Source: Tateyamaria pelophila (GTDB lineage: Bacteria > Pseudomonadota > Alphaproteobacteria > Rhodobacterales > Rhodobacteraceae). From it: a stretch of 64,000 bases of DNA. The translations under genes and the position numbers were made by a program. The number at the start of each line of letters is the position of its first letter. Within the stretch, counting starts at the first letter, position 1. Location of the stretch: assembly GCF_019966495.1 (NCBI RefSeq), contig NZ_JAIMIA010000002.1:1-64000 (forward strand). The letters are read 5' to 3'. The notes below the pieces were generated by a model that had not been told where the DNA came from, did not search any database, and was given only the letters and a program-made list of their open reading frames with translations. Below are positions 45,991-54,382 of the stretch, in pieces.

Positions 45991-46347
45991 TTATGGGAGT
46001 TTGACGATCGTGGTTCCCTTGTTCCAGCCATTTGGCAGATCGCGGGCCTGAACCTGAACTTGGGTGGTACCCGCCGGGATCACGACGCCGTCGAGGCTGC
46101 GCGTGAAGGGTTGTTCGTTTTCGTGCGGATGGTAGAGCACCCGCATGCCCAGTTCTGTGCCATCCATATCAAGGATACGCCAACCGTCCGCGTAATGATC
46201 CCATCCGGTGTCGTCGTGTCGGATGGTCACTGTGAACTTGTACGTTTCGGATCCTGTCTGCGTCACCGCGACATACTCGACAAGGGGTTCGCTCGCGAAG
46301 ACCGGTGATGCCGTTGCAAGGAAGAGGAGGGAGATAAGCTTTTTCAT
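45991..46347 (-). CDS. Hypothetical periplasmic protein
   Basis: The 118-residue protein has a Sec signal peptide (MKKLISLLFLATASPVFAS, cleavage after about residue 18). A mature beta-rich domain of 100 residues follows, with YKFTVTIRHDDTGWDHYADGW, ILDMDGTELG and VLYHPHENEQPFTRSL. No family name is known to me, but the pattern is that of a small secreted beta-sandwich. It lies 36 bases downstream of the DUF599 gene on the same strand. Function is unknown. Confidence 0.65.
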   Translation of the reverse strand: MKKLISLLFLATASPVFASEPLVEYVAVTQTGSETYKFTVTIRHDDTGWDHYADGWRILDMDGTELGMRVLYHPHENEQPFTRSLDGVVIPAGTTQVQVQARDLPNGWNKGTTIVKLP

Positions 46348-46383
46348 TTCGTCCTTATAGGGCCCCTTTCGGGCCTTGTCCGT

Positions 46384-47082
46384 TCACGTGTCTGTGCTTA
46401 GCAAAATAGTTCGGGAACGTGACGCAAATTCACGCCGCCAGATGACGGCAAGGGTGAAGACTGTCGCCAGCATCAACGCAATGGGACCGGCCAGCCATGC
46501 CACAACCGTCAGCGCAAAATAGACCGAGCGCAGTCCGCGATTGAATGACCGGGCCGCCGTCACGTTGATTTCGCCCGCCTGGTTTGCCCGGGGAATGCAG
46601 GTGGGGTTGCTGGCATCATTTGGGACAGCTGCCATCAGGACTGCAGCGTAGCCGAACAATCGATTGGCCCAGGCAAATTTGAGGAACGCGTTGGTGAGGA
46701 AAAGTATCAGAACGACCAGCTTCGCCTCCCAGACAAAGGTGGGATTGTCCATCAGGATCAGGTCGTTTGCCACGCCGGTCAATCGTTCGGCATTCCCGAT
46801 GACCGCCAATGTGCCGCCCAGTGCAATCAGGGATGTGGATGCGAAAAAGGCGGTGCCCTGCCGCAGGCTCGACAGGATCTGTGCATCGAAGATCCGGGGA
46901 TTGCGTGTGATCATCTCCAGCATCCATTCGCGCCGGAACCCGGCCATGATCTGCGATGTGGAGGGGCTTTTGGCGTTTGAATGTTCGATGCGCCAGCCGA
47001 TCAGCAGCCATCCGGCAATCAGCAGTGCGAGTGCCGCAAAATCAAGCGGCGCAAAGAGTGAAATGCGGTCGATCCATGTCAT
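46384..47082 (-). CDS. DUF599 family membrane protein
   Basis: The 232-residue protein has four hydrophobic segments (about residues 13-30, 76-95, 118-135 and 185-215). The conserved REWMLEMITRNPRIFDAQILSSLRQGTAFFASTSLIALGG and the FNRGLRSVYFALTVVAWLAGP region of DUF599 are present. The family is common in alphaproteobacteria and uncharacterised. It is divergent from glcD with 82 bases between starts, and followed by the small periplasmic protein. Confidence 0.75.
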   Translation of the reverse strand: MTWIDRISLFAPLDFAALALLIAGWLLIGWRIEHSNAKSPSTSQIMAGFRREWMLEMITRNPRIFDAQILSSLRQGTAFFASTSLIALGGTLAVIGNAERLTGVANDLILMDNPTFVWEAKLVVLILFLTNAFLKFAWANRLFGYAAVLMAAVPNDASNPTCIPRANQAGEINVTAARSFNRGLRSVYFALTVVAWLAGPIALMLATVFTLAVIWRREFASRSRTILLSTDT

Positions 47083-47164
47083 GCCTGCTCTTACACCGGA
47101 GAATTCATGATTGCATCCCGCTTAAATTGGTCATATTATTTTACCAATCCTGAGGAGGCCATCC

Positions 47165-48613
47165 ATGCACATGCCTGTACCCGATTCCGCGATTATTGCG
47201 CGCAAGGCGCGTCTGGTCGAACGTTTGCACAAGGTCCTGCCTCAGGATGCCGTCATAGATGACCTGGTGGAGACGCGCGCCTATGAGTGTGACGCGCTGA
47301 CGGCCTACCGCTGTCCGCCCATGGTTGCAGTCTTGCCCTCTACCACGCAGGAGGTGTCGGATGTTTTGCGACTGTGCCATGAGGAAGGCGTACCTGTCGT
47401 GCCCCGTGGGTCGGGCACATCGCTGGCCGGAGGCGCTTTGCCGACGGCGGATTGCGTCATACTGGGTGTGGCGCGGATGAACGAGGTGCTGGAGACGGAT
47501 TATGACAACCGTTTCGTACGGGTGCAGACTGGGCGGACCAACCTGAGCGTGACCGGTGCTGTCGAATCGGATGGGTTTTTCTATGCGCCGGACCCGTCCA
47601 GCCAGTTGGCCTGTGCCATTGCGGGTAATATCGCGATGAATTCAGGCGGGGCCCATTGTCTGAAATATGGCGTGACGACCAACAACCTGATGGGCGTCAC
47701 ACTGGTGCAGATGGACGGCACGGTGGTCGAGATTGGCGGGGCGCATCTGGACAGTGGCGGCCTCGATCTTTTGGGCGTCATCTGTGGCTCGGAGGGGCAA
47801 TTGGGGGTCGTCACAGAGGCGACATTGCGGATTCTGCACAAGCCCGAAGGCGCGCGCCCGGTCCTGATGGGGTTCGACAGCGCCGAGATTGCGGGCGCGT
47901 GCGTGGCCGATATCATCAAGGCGGGCGTTCTGCCCGTGGCCATCGAGTTCATGGACCGGATGCTGATTGAGGTTTGCGAAGACTTTGCCAAGGCCGATTA
48001 TCCGCTCTGCGAGGCGTTATTGATCGTGGAGGTCGAAGGGTCGGCGCCTGAGATCGACGCGCAACTTGCGCTGATCATGGACATCGCGCGCCGCCATGAT
48101 CCGGTGGCCCTGCGCGAAAGCGCTTCGGCGGAGGAAAGCGCGCGCATATGGGCGGGCCGCAAGGCCGCGTTCTCGGCCATCGGGCGCGTCAGCGATTACA
48201 TGTGTCTGGACGGGACGATCCCCGTCTCGGAGCTGCCCTACGTGTTGCGTCGCATTGGCGAGATGTCCAAGCAATACGGTCTGGCCGTGGGCAATGTGTT
48301 CCATGCGGGCGACGGCAATATGCATCCGTTGATTTGCTATGATGCGAACAAGCCTGGCGATCTTGAAATTTGCGAAGCGTTTGGCGCGGAAGTGCTGAAG
48401 CTCTGTGTCGATGTGGGTGGATGTCTGACGGGCGAGCATGGCGTGGGTATCGAAAAGCGCGATTTGATGGGCTATCAATATGCACCCGCCGATCTTGAGG
48501 CGCAGATGGCGGTCAAGGATGTGTTTGACGACAAGTGGTTGCTGAACCCGGCCAAGGTGTTTCCGCTGGACAGTTCCGAGCCGCGCCGTGCAACACAGAT
48601 GGCTGCGGAATAG
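47165..48613 (+). CDS. glcD: Glycolate oxidase FAD subunit GlcD
   Basis: The 482-residue flavoprotein has the PCMH-type FAD domain: VAVLPSTTQEVSDVLRLCHEEGVPVVPRGSGTSLAGGAL (about residues 55-95), YAPDPSSQLACAIAGNIAMNSGG (about 140-162), and ICGSEGQLGVVTEA. The FAD-oxidase C-terminal domain carries VFHAGDGNMHPLI and GGCLTGEHGVGIEKR. This is GlcD, which oxidises glycolate to glyoxylate with GlcE and GlcF at the membrane. GAGGAGG precedes the ATG. glcE follows after 61 bases, most of which is a repeat copy. Roseobacters often use algal glycolate, which fits. Confidence 0.95.
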   Translation: MHMPVPDSAIIARKARLVERLHKVLPQDAVIDDLVETRAYECDALTAYRCPPMVAVLPSTTQEVSDVLRLCHEEGVPVVPRGSGTSLAGGALPTADCVILGVARMNEVLETDYDNRFVRVQTGRTNLSVTGAVESDGFFYAPDPSSQLACAIAGNIAMNSGGAHCLKYGVTTNNLMGVTLVQMDGTVVEIGGAHLDSGGLDLLGVICGSEGQLGVVTEATLRILHKPEGARPVLMGFDSAEIAGACVADIIKAGVLPVAIEFMDRMLIEVCEDFAKADYPLCEALLIVEVEGSAPEIDAQLALIMDIARRHDPVALRESASAEESARIWAGRKAAFSAIGRVSDYMCLDGTIPVSELPYVLRRIGEMSKQYGLAVGNVFHAGDGNMHPLICYDANKPGDLEICEAFGAEVLKLCVDVGGCLTGEHGVGIEKRDLMGYQYAPADLEAQMAVKDVFDDKWLLNPAKVFPLDSSEPRRATQMAAE

Positions 48614-48630
48614 CGTTTTCTGTCCGATGC

Positions 48631-48683
48631 GGGGGCCAGCCCCCGCCCCCCGGGTTATTTAAGGCCGAAAGAAAATGATGAAG
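48631..48683 (+). repeat. Dispersed stem-loop repeat, copy B, overlapping glcE start
   Basis: GGGGGCCAGCCCCC (hairpin) begins the copy at 48631, then GCCCCCCGGGTTATTT and an A-rich tail ending ATGATGAAG at 48683. It is the most diverged copy but keeps the order hairpin, C-run, G-rich box, T-run, GATGAAG. The ATG codons at 48675 and 48678 inside the tail are the only plausible start of glcE. Confidence 0.55.
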
Positions 48684-49817
48684 TTGACGACAGAAGCTGA
48701 GGTTGCGGAATGTGTTGCGGATGCGCGGGGGCCTTTGGCTCTGCGCGGGGGCGGTACGCGCGCTGTCGGTCGTCCTGTTGTCGGCGATGTGCTGGATGTG
48801 TCAGGGCTTTCGGGCGTGACGCTTTATGAGCCCGGCGCGCTGACCATTGTGGTTCAGGCGGGTACGCCTGTCTCGGAGATCGAGAGGACATTGGCAGGCG
48901 AAAACCAGCGATTGGCCTTTGAACCCTATGACCTGTGCGGCCTGCTTGGCACCTCCGGCGCGTCGACTATTGGCGGGGTGATTGCCACCAACGCCAGCGG
49001 GCCACGTCGCATTCAGGCTGGTGCCGCCCGTGATTTCGCTCTGGGGGTGCGCTTTGTCGATGGAGCAGGGACGGTGATCAAGAATGGCGGCCGGGTGATG
49101 AAAAACGTCACTGGCTATGATCTGGTCAAGCTGATGGCCGGGTCCTGGGGCACGCTGGGGGTGCTGACCGAGGTGAGCCTCAAGGTGCTGCCGGGGGTTG
49201 AGGATGTGACCACTCTGGTGATCCCCGATGTCTCAGCGCCGGAGGCTGTGGCGGCGATGTCGCGCGCTTTGTCCTCGTCCTATGAGGTGAGCGGTGCGGC
49301 GTGGATCGAGGGGGCCGTTTGGTTGCGCCTCGAAGGGTTTGCTGCCTCTGTGGCTTATCGTGCTGGTGCGCTGCAAAAGATCCTCGCGCCCTTTGGCGAG
49401 AGCGCGCTGATGCCGGACGCTGATTGGACAAGGGTGCGGGATGCGCAGCCTTTGCATGGGGCCGAGGCCGTATGGCGCGTTTCGGTCAAGCCCAGCAATG
49501 GTCCGCTTGTTCTGGGGGCCCTGCCCGAAGGCTGCGACAGCCTGATGGACTGGGGCGGCGGGCTGATCTGGATCGGGCAATCGGGCGGGAACCCTGCTGC
49601 AACCCATGCGGCCCTGCAGGCTCATGTGGCGACGCTGGGCGGCGGTCATGCGACCCTGATGAAAGGCCCTGAAGCCTTGCGCGCCGCGGGTCCGGTTTTT
49701 CAACCCGAAGCGGCGGGCGTTGCGGCCCTCAGCGCCGCCTTGCGCACCCGTTTCGATCCGCGCAGTATTCTAAATCCGGGCCTGATGGCGGCGGAACCCG
49801 TACGGGCCGCCGGATGA
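48675..49817 (+). CDS. glcE: Glycolate oxidase FAD-binding subunit GlcE
   Basis: The 380-residue protein is a shorter PCMH flavoprotein. LALRGGGTRAVGRPVVGD and LSGVTLYEPGALTIVVQAGTP stand near the N-terminus, then LLGTSGASTIGGVIATNASGPRRIQAGAARDFALGV and GGRVMKNVTGYDLVKLMAGSWGTLGVLTEV. This is GlcE, partner of GlcD. Its ATG at 48675 (or the next codon, 48678) lies in the tail of a dispersed repeat. A ribosome binding site is weak (GAAAGAAA). The stop overlaps the next gene by four bases (ATGA), coupling it to the small membrane protein. Confidence 0.92.
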   Translation: MMKLTTEAEVAECVADARGPLALRGGGTRAVGRPVVGDVLDVSGLSGVTLYEPGALTIVVQAGTPVSEIERTLAGENQRLAFEPYDLCGLLGTSGASTIGGVIATNASGPRRIQAGAARDFALGVRFVDGAGTVIKNGGRVMKNVTGYDLVKLMAGSWGTLGVLTEVSLKVLPGVEDVTTLVIPDVSAPEAVAAMSRALSSSYEVSGAAWIEGAVWLRLEGFAASVAYRAGALQKILAPFGESALMPDADWTRVRDAQPLHGAEAVWRVSVKPSNGPLVLGALPEGCDSLMDWGGGLIWIGQSGGNPAATHAALQAHVATLGGGHATLMKGPEALRAAGPVFQPEAAGVAALSAALRTRFDPRSILNPGLMAAEPVRAAG

Positions 49818-50164
49818 TCCTTGCATATGTTCTTGTGGCACTGGTCTCAGTGGCTTTGTTCGCCGGACTGGTCCTGATTGAGGACCGCCGCCGGGGCGGT
49901 CTGATCGGGCAGATTGGCACGGTTTTTGGCGCGGGCATGCTGTTGGTCGCCTCTACGTGTTCAAAAGACGGGCAAGCGACAGCGTGGCCCTTTTCCGCTC
50001 TGTTGGTGGGCGGGGTTGGCGTGTTGTCTGCCGCGACCGGCGGCATGGGCTATCACCTTTTCCTTGGGCGGTTCACATCCTTGCAGGCAGCCCGGGGTGC
50101 ATTCTTTTGCGTATCGCTTGGGCTGGCGGCGGTTCTTGGTGCCGCACTGCGTTTTTTGATCTGA
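49814..50164 (+). CDS. Small membrane protein inserted between glcE and glcF
   Basis: The 116-residue protein has four hydrophobic segments (about residues 3-20, 31-46, 60-78 and 92-114), with the short loop EDRRRGG after the first and KDGQATAWP in the middle. No family is recognised. It overlaps glcE in an ATGA junction and ends ten bases before glcF, so it is translated with the glycolate oxidase subunits. GlcDEF is membrane-associated without an obvious anchor; this protein could be the anchor or a quinone-side partner. That is inference. Confidence 0.7.
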   Translation: MILAYVLVALVSVALFAGLVLIEDRRRGGLIGQIGTVFGAGMLLVASTCSKDGQATAWPFSALLVGGVGVLSAATGGMGYHLFLGRFTSLQAARGAFFCVSLGLAAVLGAALRFLI

Positions 50165-50174
50165 AGGACACGTC

Positions 50175-51488
50175 ATGCAAACAACTTTTACACCCGAGCA
50201 ACTGACCGATCCGCAGATCCAGCGTTCCAACGACATTTTGCGAAACTGTGTGCATTGCGGGTTCTGCACGGCGACCTGCCCGACCTATCAGGTGCTTGGA
50301 GATGAACTCGATAGCCCCCGTGGCCGAATCTATCTGATCAAGGACATGCTGGAGAATGACCGTGTGCCTGACGAAAAGGTGGTCAAGCATATCGACCGCT
50401 GTCTGAGTTGTCTGGCCTGCATGACGACCTGCCCCTCGGGCGTGCATTACATGCATTTGGTGGATCACGCCCGCGAATACATTGAAGACAACTACAAACG
50501 CCCCCTGACCGACCGGATGCTGCGCTGGGTTCTGGCCCAGATCCTGCCTTACCCGATGCGCTTTCGGGTGGCGCTTCTGGGGGCCAAGATCGGACGACCC
50601 TTCGCATGGATGATGCCCGATGCGCGGTTGCGCGCGATGCTCGATATGGCGCCCAAACATATCCCGCCCGTCAGCCGCAATGACGACCCGCAAAGCTTTG
50701 CACCTATCGCGCCCAAAAAGATGCGCGTGGCGTTGATGACCGGATGTGCGCAAAAAGCGCTGAACACCGATATCAACGACGCCACGATCCGCCTGCTCAC
50801 GCGGCTTGGGGCCGAGGTGGTTGTGGCCGAAGGGGCAGGGTGCTGCGGTGCGCTGACCCATCACATGGGCAAGGCGAAACAAAGCCAACAGACAGCGGCC
50901 AGGAACATCGCGGCATGGACCCGCGAAATGGACGGCGCAGGCCTTGATGCCATCGTCATCAACACCTCTGGCTGCGGCACGACAGTCAAGGATTACGGGC
51001 ACATGTTCCGCAATGATCCGCTGGCAAAGGATGCCGCGCGGGTGGCAGGCATCGCCATGGATGTGAGCGAAGTCTTGATGAAACTCGACATGGACAAAGG
51101 TGCGCCGCAGGACATGACCATTGCCTATCACGCGGCCTGCTCGCTCCAGCATGGGCAACAGATCAAGACCTATCCCAAGGACCTGCTCAAACAGGCCGGG
51201 TTCACGGTGGTGGAGCCGCGCGACAGTCATCTCTGCTGTGGATCGGCGGGCACCTACAACCTGATGCAGCCCGAGATTTCCAAGCAATTGAAGGACCGCA
51301 AGGTCGAAACGTTGATGGCCAAGAATCCCGACATCATTGCCGCCGGGAACATCGGCTGCATGATGCAGATTGGCTCGGCAGCGGGGGTTCCAGTGGTTCA
51401 TACGGTCGAATTGCTGGACTGGGCGACAGGCGGTCCGCGGCCACCAGCCCTTGATCGCGCCCATAGCGATGTGCCGATTTTGCGCTAA
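50175..51488 (+). CDS. glcF: Glycolate oxidase iron-sulfur subunit GlcF
   Basis: The 437-residue protein has two [4Fe-4S] motifs: CVHCGFCTATCPTY (Cys25, 28, 31, 35) and CLSCLACMTTCPSG (Cys76, 79, 82, 86). Two cysteine-rich CCG domains follow, with EGAGCCGALTHHMGK and DSHLCCGSAGTYN. It passes electrons from the GlcDE flavins to the quinone pool. AAGGACACGTC precedes the ATG. It is the last gene of the glc block; the glcC regulator and a glycolate permease are not in the window. Confidence 0.95.
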   Translation: MQTTFTPEQLTDPQIQRSNDILRNCVHCGFCTATCPTYQVLGDELDSPRGRIYLIKDMLENDRVPDEKVVKHIDRCLSCLACMTTCPSGVHYMHLVDHAREYIEDNYKRPLTDRMLRWVLAQILPYPMRFRVALLGAKIGRPFAWMMPDARLRAMLDMAPKHIPPVSRNDDPQSFAPIAPKKMRVALMTGCAQKALNTDINDATIRLLTRLGAEVVVAEGAGCCGALTHHMGKAKQSQQTAARNIAAWTREMDGAGLDAIVINTSGCGTTVKDYGHMFRNDPLAKDAARVAGIAMDVSEVLMKLDMDKGAPQDMTIAYHAACSLQHGQQIKTYPKDLLKQAGFTVVEPRDSHLCCGSAGTYNLMQPEISKQLKDRKVETLMAKNPDIIAAGNIGCMMQIGSAAGVPVVHTVELLDWATGGPRPPALDRAHSDVPILR

Positions 51489-51570
51489 ATTGGTTCCGGT
51501 GCCCCAATTCTGCCCGGATTGCCGGATATGGTGGACTTCGATGGCTGTTGGTATCGGAGTTTGGTAGTCT

Positions 51571-52368
51571 ATGAAACACTGGATGGCCTTGTCGCTGTTG
51601 GCGATGTTCATGGCGACGGCTGGTCTTGCCCAGGATGCCGCTCTGAAACGCCTGAACAATGGTGTGGAAGCCGCCGCATGGGAGGCTGTGGGCCGCCTGA
51701 ACATTGGTCGCGACGGGTTTTGCACCGGCGCGTTGATTGCCCCCGACATGGTTCTGACGGCGGCGCATTGTCTCTTTGACAAGAAAACAGGCGCGCGCAT
51801 CGATCACGACAGCATCGAGTTTCTAGCCGGTTGGCGCAACGGGCGCGCCTCTGCCTATCGCTTTGTGCAACGCGCTGTGGTGCATCCCGAGTATGAATTC
51901 AGCACGGATGTCTCTGCAGGTGTGGTCGGCAATGATCTGGCCCTGCTCGAACTCAACCACCCCATCCGTGACGGCAAGATCGTGCCCTTCAACACCAGCG
52001 CCCGACTGCAACGTGGCGCGCGCGTGGGCGTGGTCAGCTACGGCAAGGGTCGCTCCGAAGCGCCCTCCTTGCAGGAAGTATGCACCGTGCTGGCCCAGCA
52101 GCAGGGGGTTCTGGTGACATCCTGTTCGGTTGATTTCGGCAGCTCCGGCGCGCCAATCTTCGCGTTCGAGAATGGCGAAGCGCGGATTGTCTCCGTAGTC
52201 TCGGCCAAGGCGGAGCTCGAGGGGCAAGCCGTTTCGCTGGGCACGCCTCTGGATGCGCCACTGAGCCGGTTGCGCGCAGAATGGACCGCAACGAAACATG
52301 ATCTGAAAGTGCGGGTGCGTGTCGGCGAAAAGCGCCGCGATACCGGCGCAAAATTCGTAAAACCCTGA
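51571..52368 (+). CDS. Trypsin-like serine protease, secreted
   Basis: The 265-residue protein has a signal peptide (residues 1-20, ...MATAGLA) and an S1-family domain. The catalytic residues are His66 in VLTAAHCLFD, Asp122 in GNDLALLELN and Ser192 in DFGSSGAPIF. In the active-site motif the canonical GDSGGP reads GSSGAP: Asp before Ser is Ser, and the second Gly is Ala. The triad itself is intact. The Asp that normally pairs with the new N-terminus is missing, so activation may differ or be absent. It stands alone between glcF and hsp20. Function could be periplasmic protein processing. Confidence 0.85.
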   Translation: MKHWMALSLLAMFMATAGLAQDAALKRLNNGVEAAAWEAVGRLNIGRDGFCTGALIAPDMVLTAAHCLFDKKTGARIDHDSIEFLAGWRNGRASAYRFVQRAVVHPEYEFSTDVSAGVVGNDLALLELNHPIRDGKIVPFNTSARLQRGARVGVVSYGKGRSEAPSLQEVCTVLAQQQGVLVTSCSVDFGSSGAPIFAFENGEARIVSVVSAKAELEGQAVSLGTPLDAPLSRLRAEWTATKHDLKVRVRVGEKRRDTGAKFVKP

Positions 52369-52376
52369 AAAAGGGT

Positions 52377-52406
52377 CTTGAACGCTCGAAATCCCCACCC
52401 CACATT
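52377..52406 (+). promoter_or_regulatory. Sigma32 (RpoH)-like heat-shock promoter upstream of hsp20
   Basis: CTTGAA at 52377-52382 and CCCCACATT at 52398-52406 are separated by 15 bases. This is close to the RpoH consensus (CTTGAA, 13-15 bases, CCCCATnT). A start near 52414 would give an untranslated leader of about 90 bases before the Hsp20 ATG. Confidence 0.6.
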
Positions 52407-52505
52407 AATCTCATCGGATGCCCGAACCGGGGTCCGACTATAGCAACCCTGGCGCTTGTCCATGATGGAAAGTGCTGAATTGATATCGCTCAAGTGAGGA
52501 TAACT

Positions 52506-52970
52506 ATGCGTACATATGACTTTGCACCGCTTCACCGCGCAACCGTTGGCTTTGACCAGATCGCAGACCTTATGAACCGGGTCACGGCGTCGGAATCTTC
52601 TACCAACACCTACCCCCCGTACAACATTGAAAAAACCGACGACGATGCGTACCGCATCTCGATTGCAGTGGCCGGTTTCTCTGCCGACGACCTTTCTGTC
52701 GATGTAAAGGAAAAATCTCTTGTCGTGTCTGCCAAGAAGGCCGAAGAAGAGGGCAAATCCTATTTGCATCGGGGCATCGCGACCCGCGCGTTCGAACGCC
52801 GTTTCCACTTGGCGGACCACGTTGTCGTGACAGGCGCGTCGCATGCTGATGGCATGCTGCACATTGATCTGGTCAAGGAAGTCCCGGAGGCGCTGAAGCC
52901 CCGTCGGATTGAAATCTCTGCGCAAAAAGCCATCGAAACTGATGTGGTTGACGCCAAAGCCGTCAACTAA
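52506..52970 (+). CDS. Small heat-shock protein Hsp20 (IbpA-like)
   Basis: The 154-residue protein has an N-terminal arm (MRTYDFAPLHRATVGFDQIADLM), an alpha-crystallin domain (about residues 38-128), and a C-terminal extension ending in a polar tail. The domain contains YNIEKTDDDAYRISIAVAGF, DDLSVDVKEKSLVVSAKK and the conserved end A-x-G-M-L type HADGMLHIDL. This is the IbpA/HspH class that holds unfolded proteins. GAGGATAACT precedes the ATG at 52506. A sigma32-like promoter lies upstream and a strong terminator downstream, so it is a monocistronic heat-shock gene. Confidence 0.92.
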   Translation: MRTYDFAPLHRATVGFDQIADLMNRVTASESSTNTYPPYNIEKTDDDAYRISIAVAGFSADDLSVDVKEKSLVVSAKKAEEEGKSYLHRGIATRAFERRFHLADHVVVTGASHADGMLHIDLVKEVPEALKPRRIEISAQKAIETDVVDAKAVN

Positions 52971-52995
52971 CTGGTCAGACGAGAGACACAGGCTC

Positions 52996-53036
52996 AAGCC
53001 CGGATTGCGTCAGGCAGTTCGGGCTTTTTCTTTTCC
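52996..53036 (+). terminator. Intrinsic terminator of hsp20
   Basis: AAGCCCG (52996-53002) and CGGGCTT (53020-53026) form a seven-base stem with a 17-base loop, followed by TTTCTTTT. It begins 26 bases after the hsp20 stop codon. Confidence 0.85.
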
Positions 53037-53089
53037 GATTCTCCTTTTCCCGCTACAATGGCGCTATTTTCAAGAATTGGATTATTCGG

Positions 53090-54127
53090 ATGACACAGCA
53101 TCACATTGCGTTCTGGAATGTCGAGAACCTGTTTGGGCCAGAAGACCACGCACCGCGCATTCCATGGGTGGCTGACGCCATGCGGCGAGATTTGCGCGGG
53201 TGGACTCAGGCTCTCTATGACACCAAGCAGGATCAGCTGGCAAAGGTCATCACCGCGTTGAACGGCGGGAAAGGGCCCGATATCCTCGGGCTTTGCGAGG
53301 TCGAGGATCGCTTCGTTCTGGATGATCTGGTTGCGCGTGTCGATGCCGGAACGGGGCGGCGCTACGGTGTGGTTCACGCGGATAACTTGCGCGACAAGCG
53401 TGGTATCGACACGGCTTTCATCTTTGACGCGGCGCGTTACTCCGTGGATACGGACCTGGTTTTCAGCCATTTTGTGATCCGCAGGACTGGAACGCGCGAT
53501 ATCCTCCAGGCAACATTTCAAACACCCGAAGGGCGTGCACTGGTATGTTTGGCCAACCACTGGCCTGCCCGTTCGGGCGGGGTGTTGGAAAGCGCAGGCT
53601 TTCGCGCGACGGCCGGGGAGACACTGGCCTATTGGCATGGCCGCATTCGCGAGGAAGCGCCGGATGGCAAGCGCGCATGCATCGTCGCCATGGGCGATCT
53701 GAACGACGATCCATGGGACGGGTCGGTGTGCTCGAACGCGAATGCCACGCGGGAACGCGGGGATGTGGAGCGCGCGCAGTCGCCAAAGTTTTACAACCTG
53801 AGTTGGGAATATCTGAAGTGGGCATCCAGTACACGGACTGGAACAGAGCGCGTTCTGGACGGCACCCTTTACTACAACAATGATGGAAATATTTTCGATC
53901 AGATCCTGATGTCGCGACCTTTGCTGGATGGTGGCGACGCAGCTTTCAAGATGATCTCTGGCACCGGCGGCCCCGAACCGATCGCTGACATGGTCAGCCA
54001 CAGGATGGGCGAAGGTGCGATCCGCTTTGGGCTGCCAAAGGGAAATGCGGCAAGGAATGTAGATGCGACCGGGTACTCTGATCACTTCCCGGTATCCGTG
54101 ATTTTGGAAGAAGGGCAAGGGCCTTGA
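53090..54127 (+). CDS. Endonuclease/exonuclease/phosphatase-family protein
   Basis: The 345-residue protein has the EEP fold in order: IAFWNVENLFG with the metal-binding Asn, ILGLCEVEDR with the catalytic Glu, GIDTAFIFD, NHWPARSGG, VAMGDLNDDP with the D-x-N pair, and DATGYSDHFPVSVIL with the final Asp-His. All catalytic residues of the DNase I-like family are present, unlike the paralogue at 38451. No signal peptide is seen, so it is probably cytoplasmic. The substrate may be nucleic acid or a phosphoester. It converges with the dehydratase gene across an inverted repeat pair. Confidence 0.85.
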   Translation: MTQHHIAFWNVENLFGPEDHAPRIPWVADAMRRDLRGWTQALYDTKQDQLAKVITALNGGKGPDILGLCEVEDRFVLDDLVARVDAGTGRRYGVVHADNLRDKRGIDTAFIFDAARYSVDTDLVFSHFVIRRTGTRDILQATFQTPEGRALVCLANHWPARSGGVLESAGFRATAGETLAYWHGRIREEAPDGKRACIVAMGDLNDDPWDGSVCSNANATRERGDVERAQSPKFYNLSWEYLKWASSTRTGTERVLDGTLYYNNDGNIFDQILMSRPLLDGGDAAFKMISGTGGPEPIADMVSHRMGEGAIRFGLPKGNAARNVDATGYSDHFPVSVILEEGQGP

Positions 54128-54147
54128 ATCGTGGATGGCGCTGGACA

Positions 54148-54255
54148 GGGGGCCAGCCCCCTCGGCGCCAAAGTGCCTCACCCCCGGAGTTTATCTGGCA
54201 AGATGAAGCGAGGGATCAGATCCGCCCTTCATCTTGCAGGCTAAACTCCCCCCGG
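54148..54255. repeat. Inverted pair of dispersed repeats, copies C and D
   Basis: Copy C (plus strand, 54148-54208) starts with GGGGGCCAGCCCCC and ends CCCCCGGAGTTTATCTGGCAAGATGAAG in two boxes. Copy D (54227-54255) is the same tail on the minus strand: its complement reads CCGGGGGGAGTTTAGCCTGC then AAGATGAAG. The two tails can fold into one long stem of about 28 bases with an 18-base loop. The pair lies between two convergent genes, suggesting a two-way terminator. Confidence 0.75.
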
Positions 54256-54382
54256 AGGGCCGGGTTCAGCTTGTCTCGTGTTACGAGTTTGAAAGGGCGG
54301 CAATCATCCCTTGTTCATTAAGGGTGTGGTTCGGGTTCGGGCGGTTGCATCCATATCGCCCGATTGGGAGGATCTTAACAGA

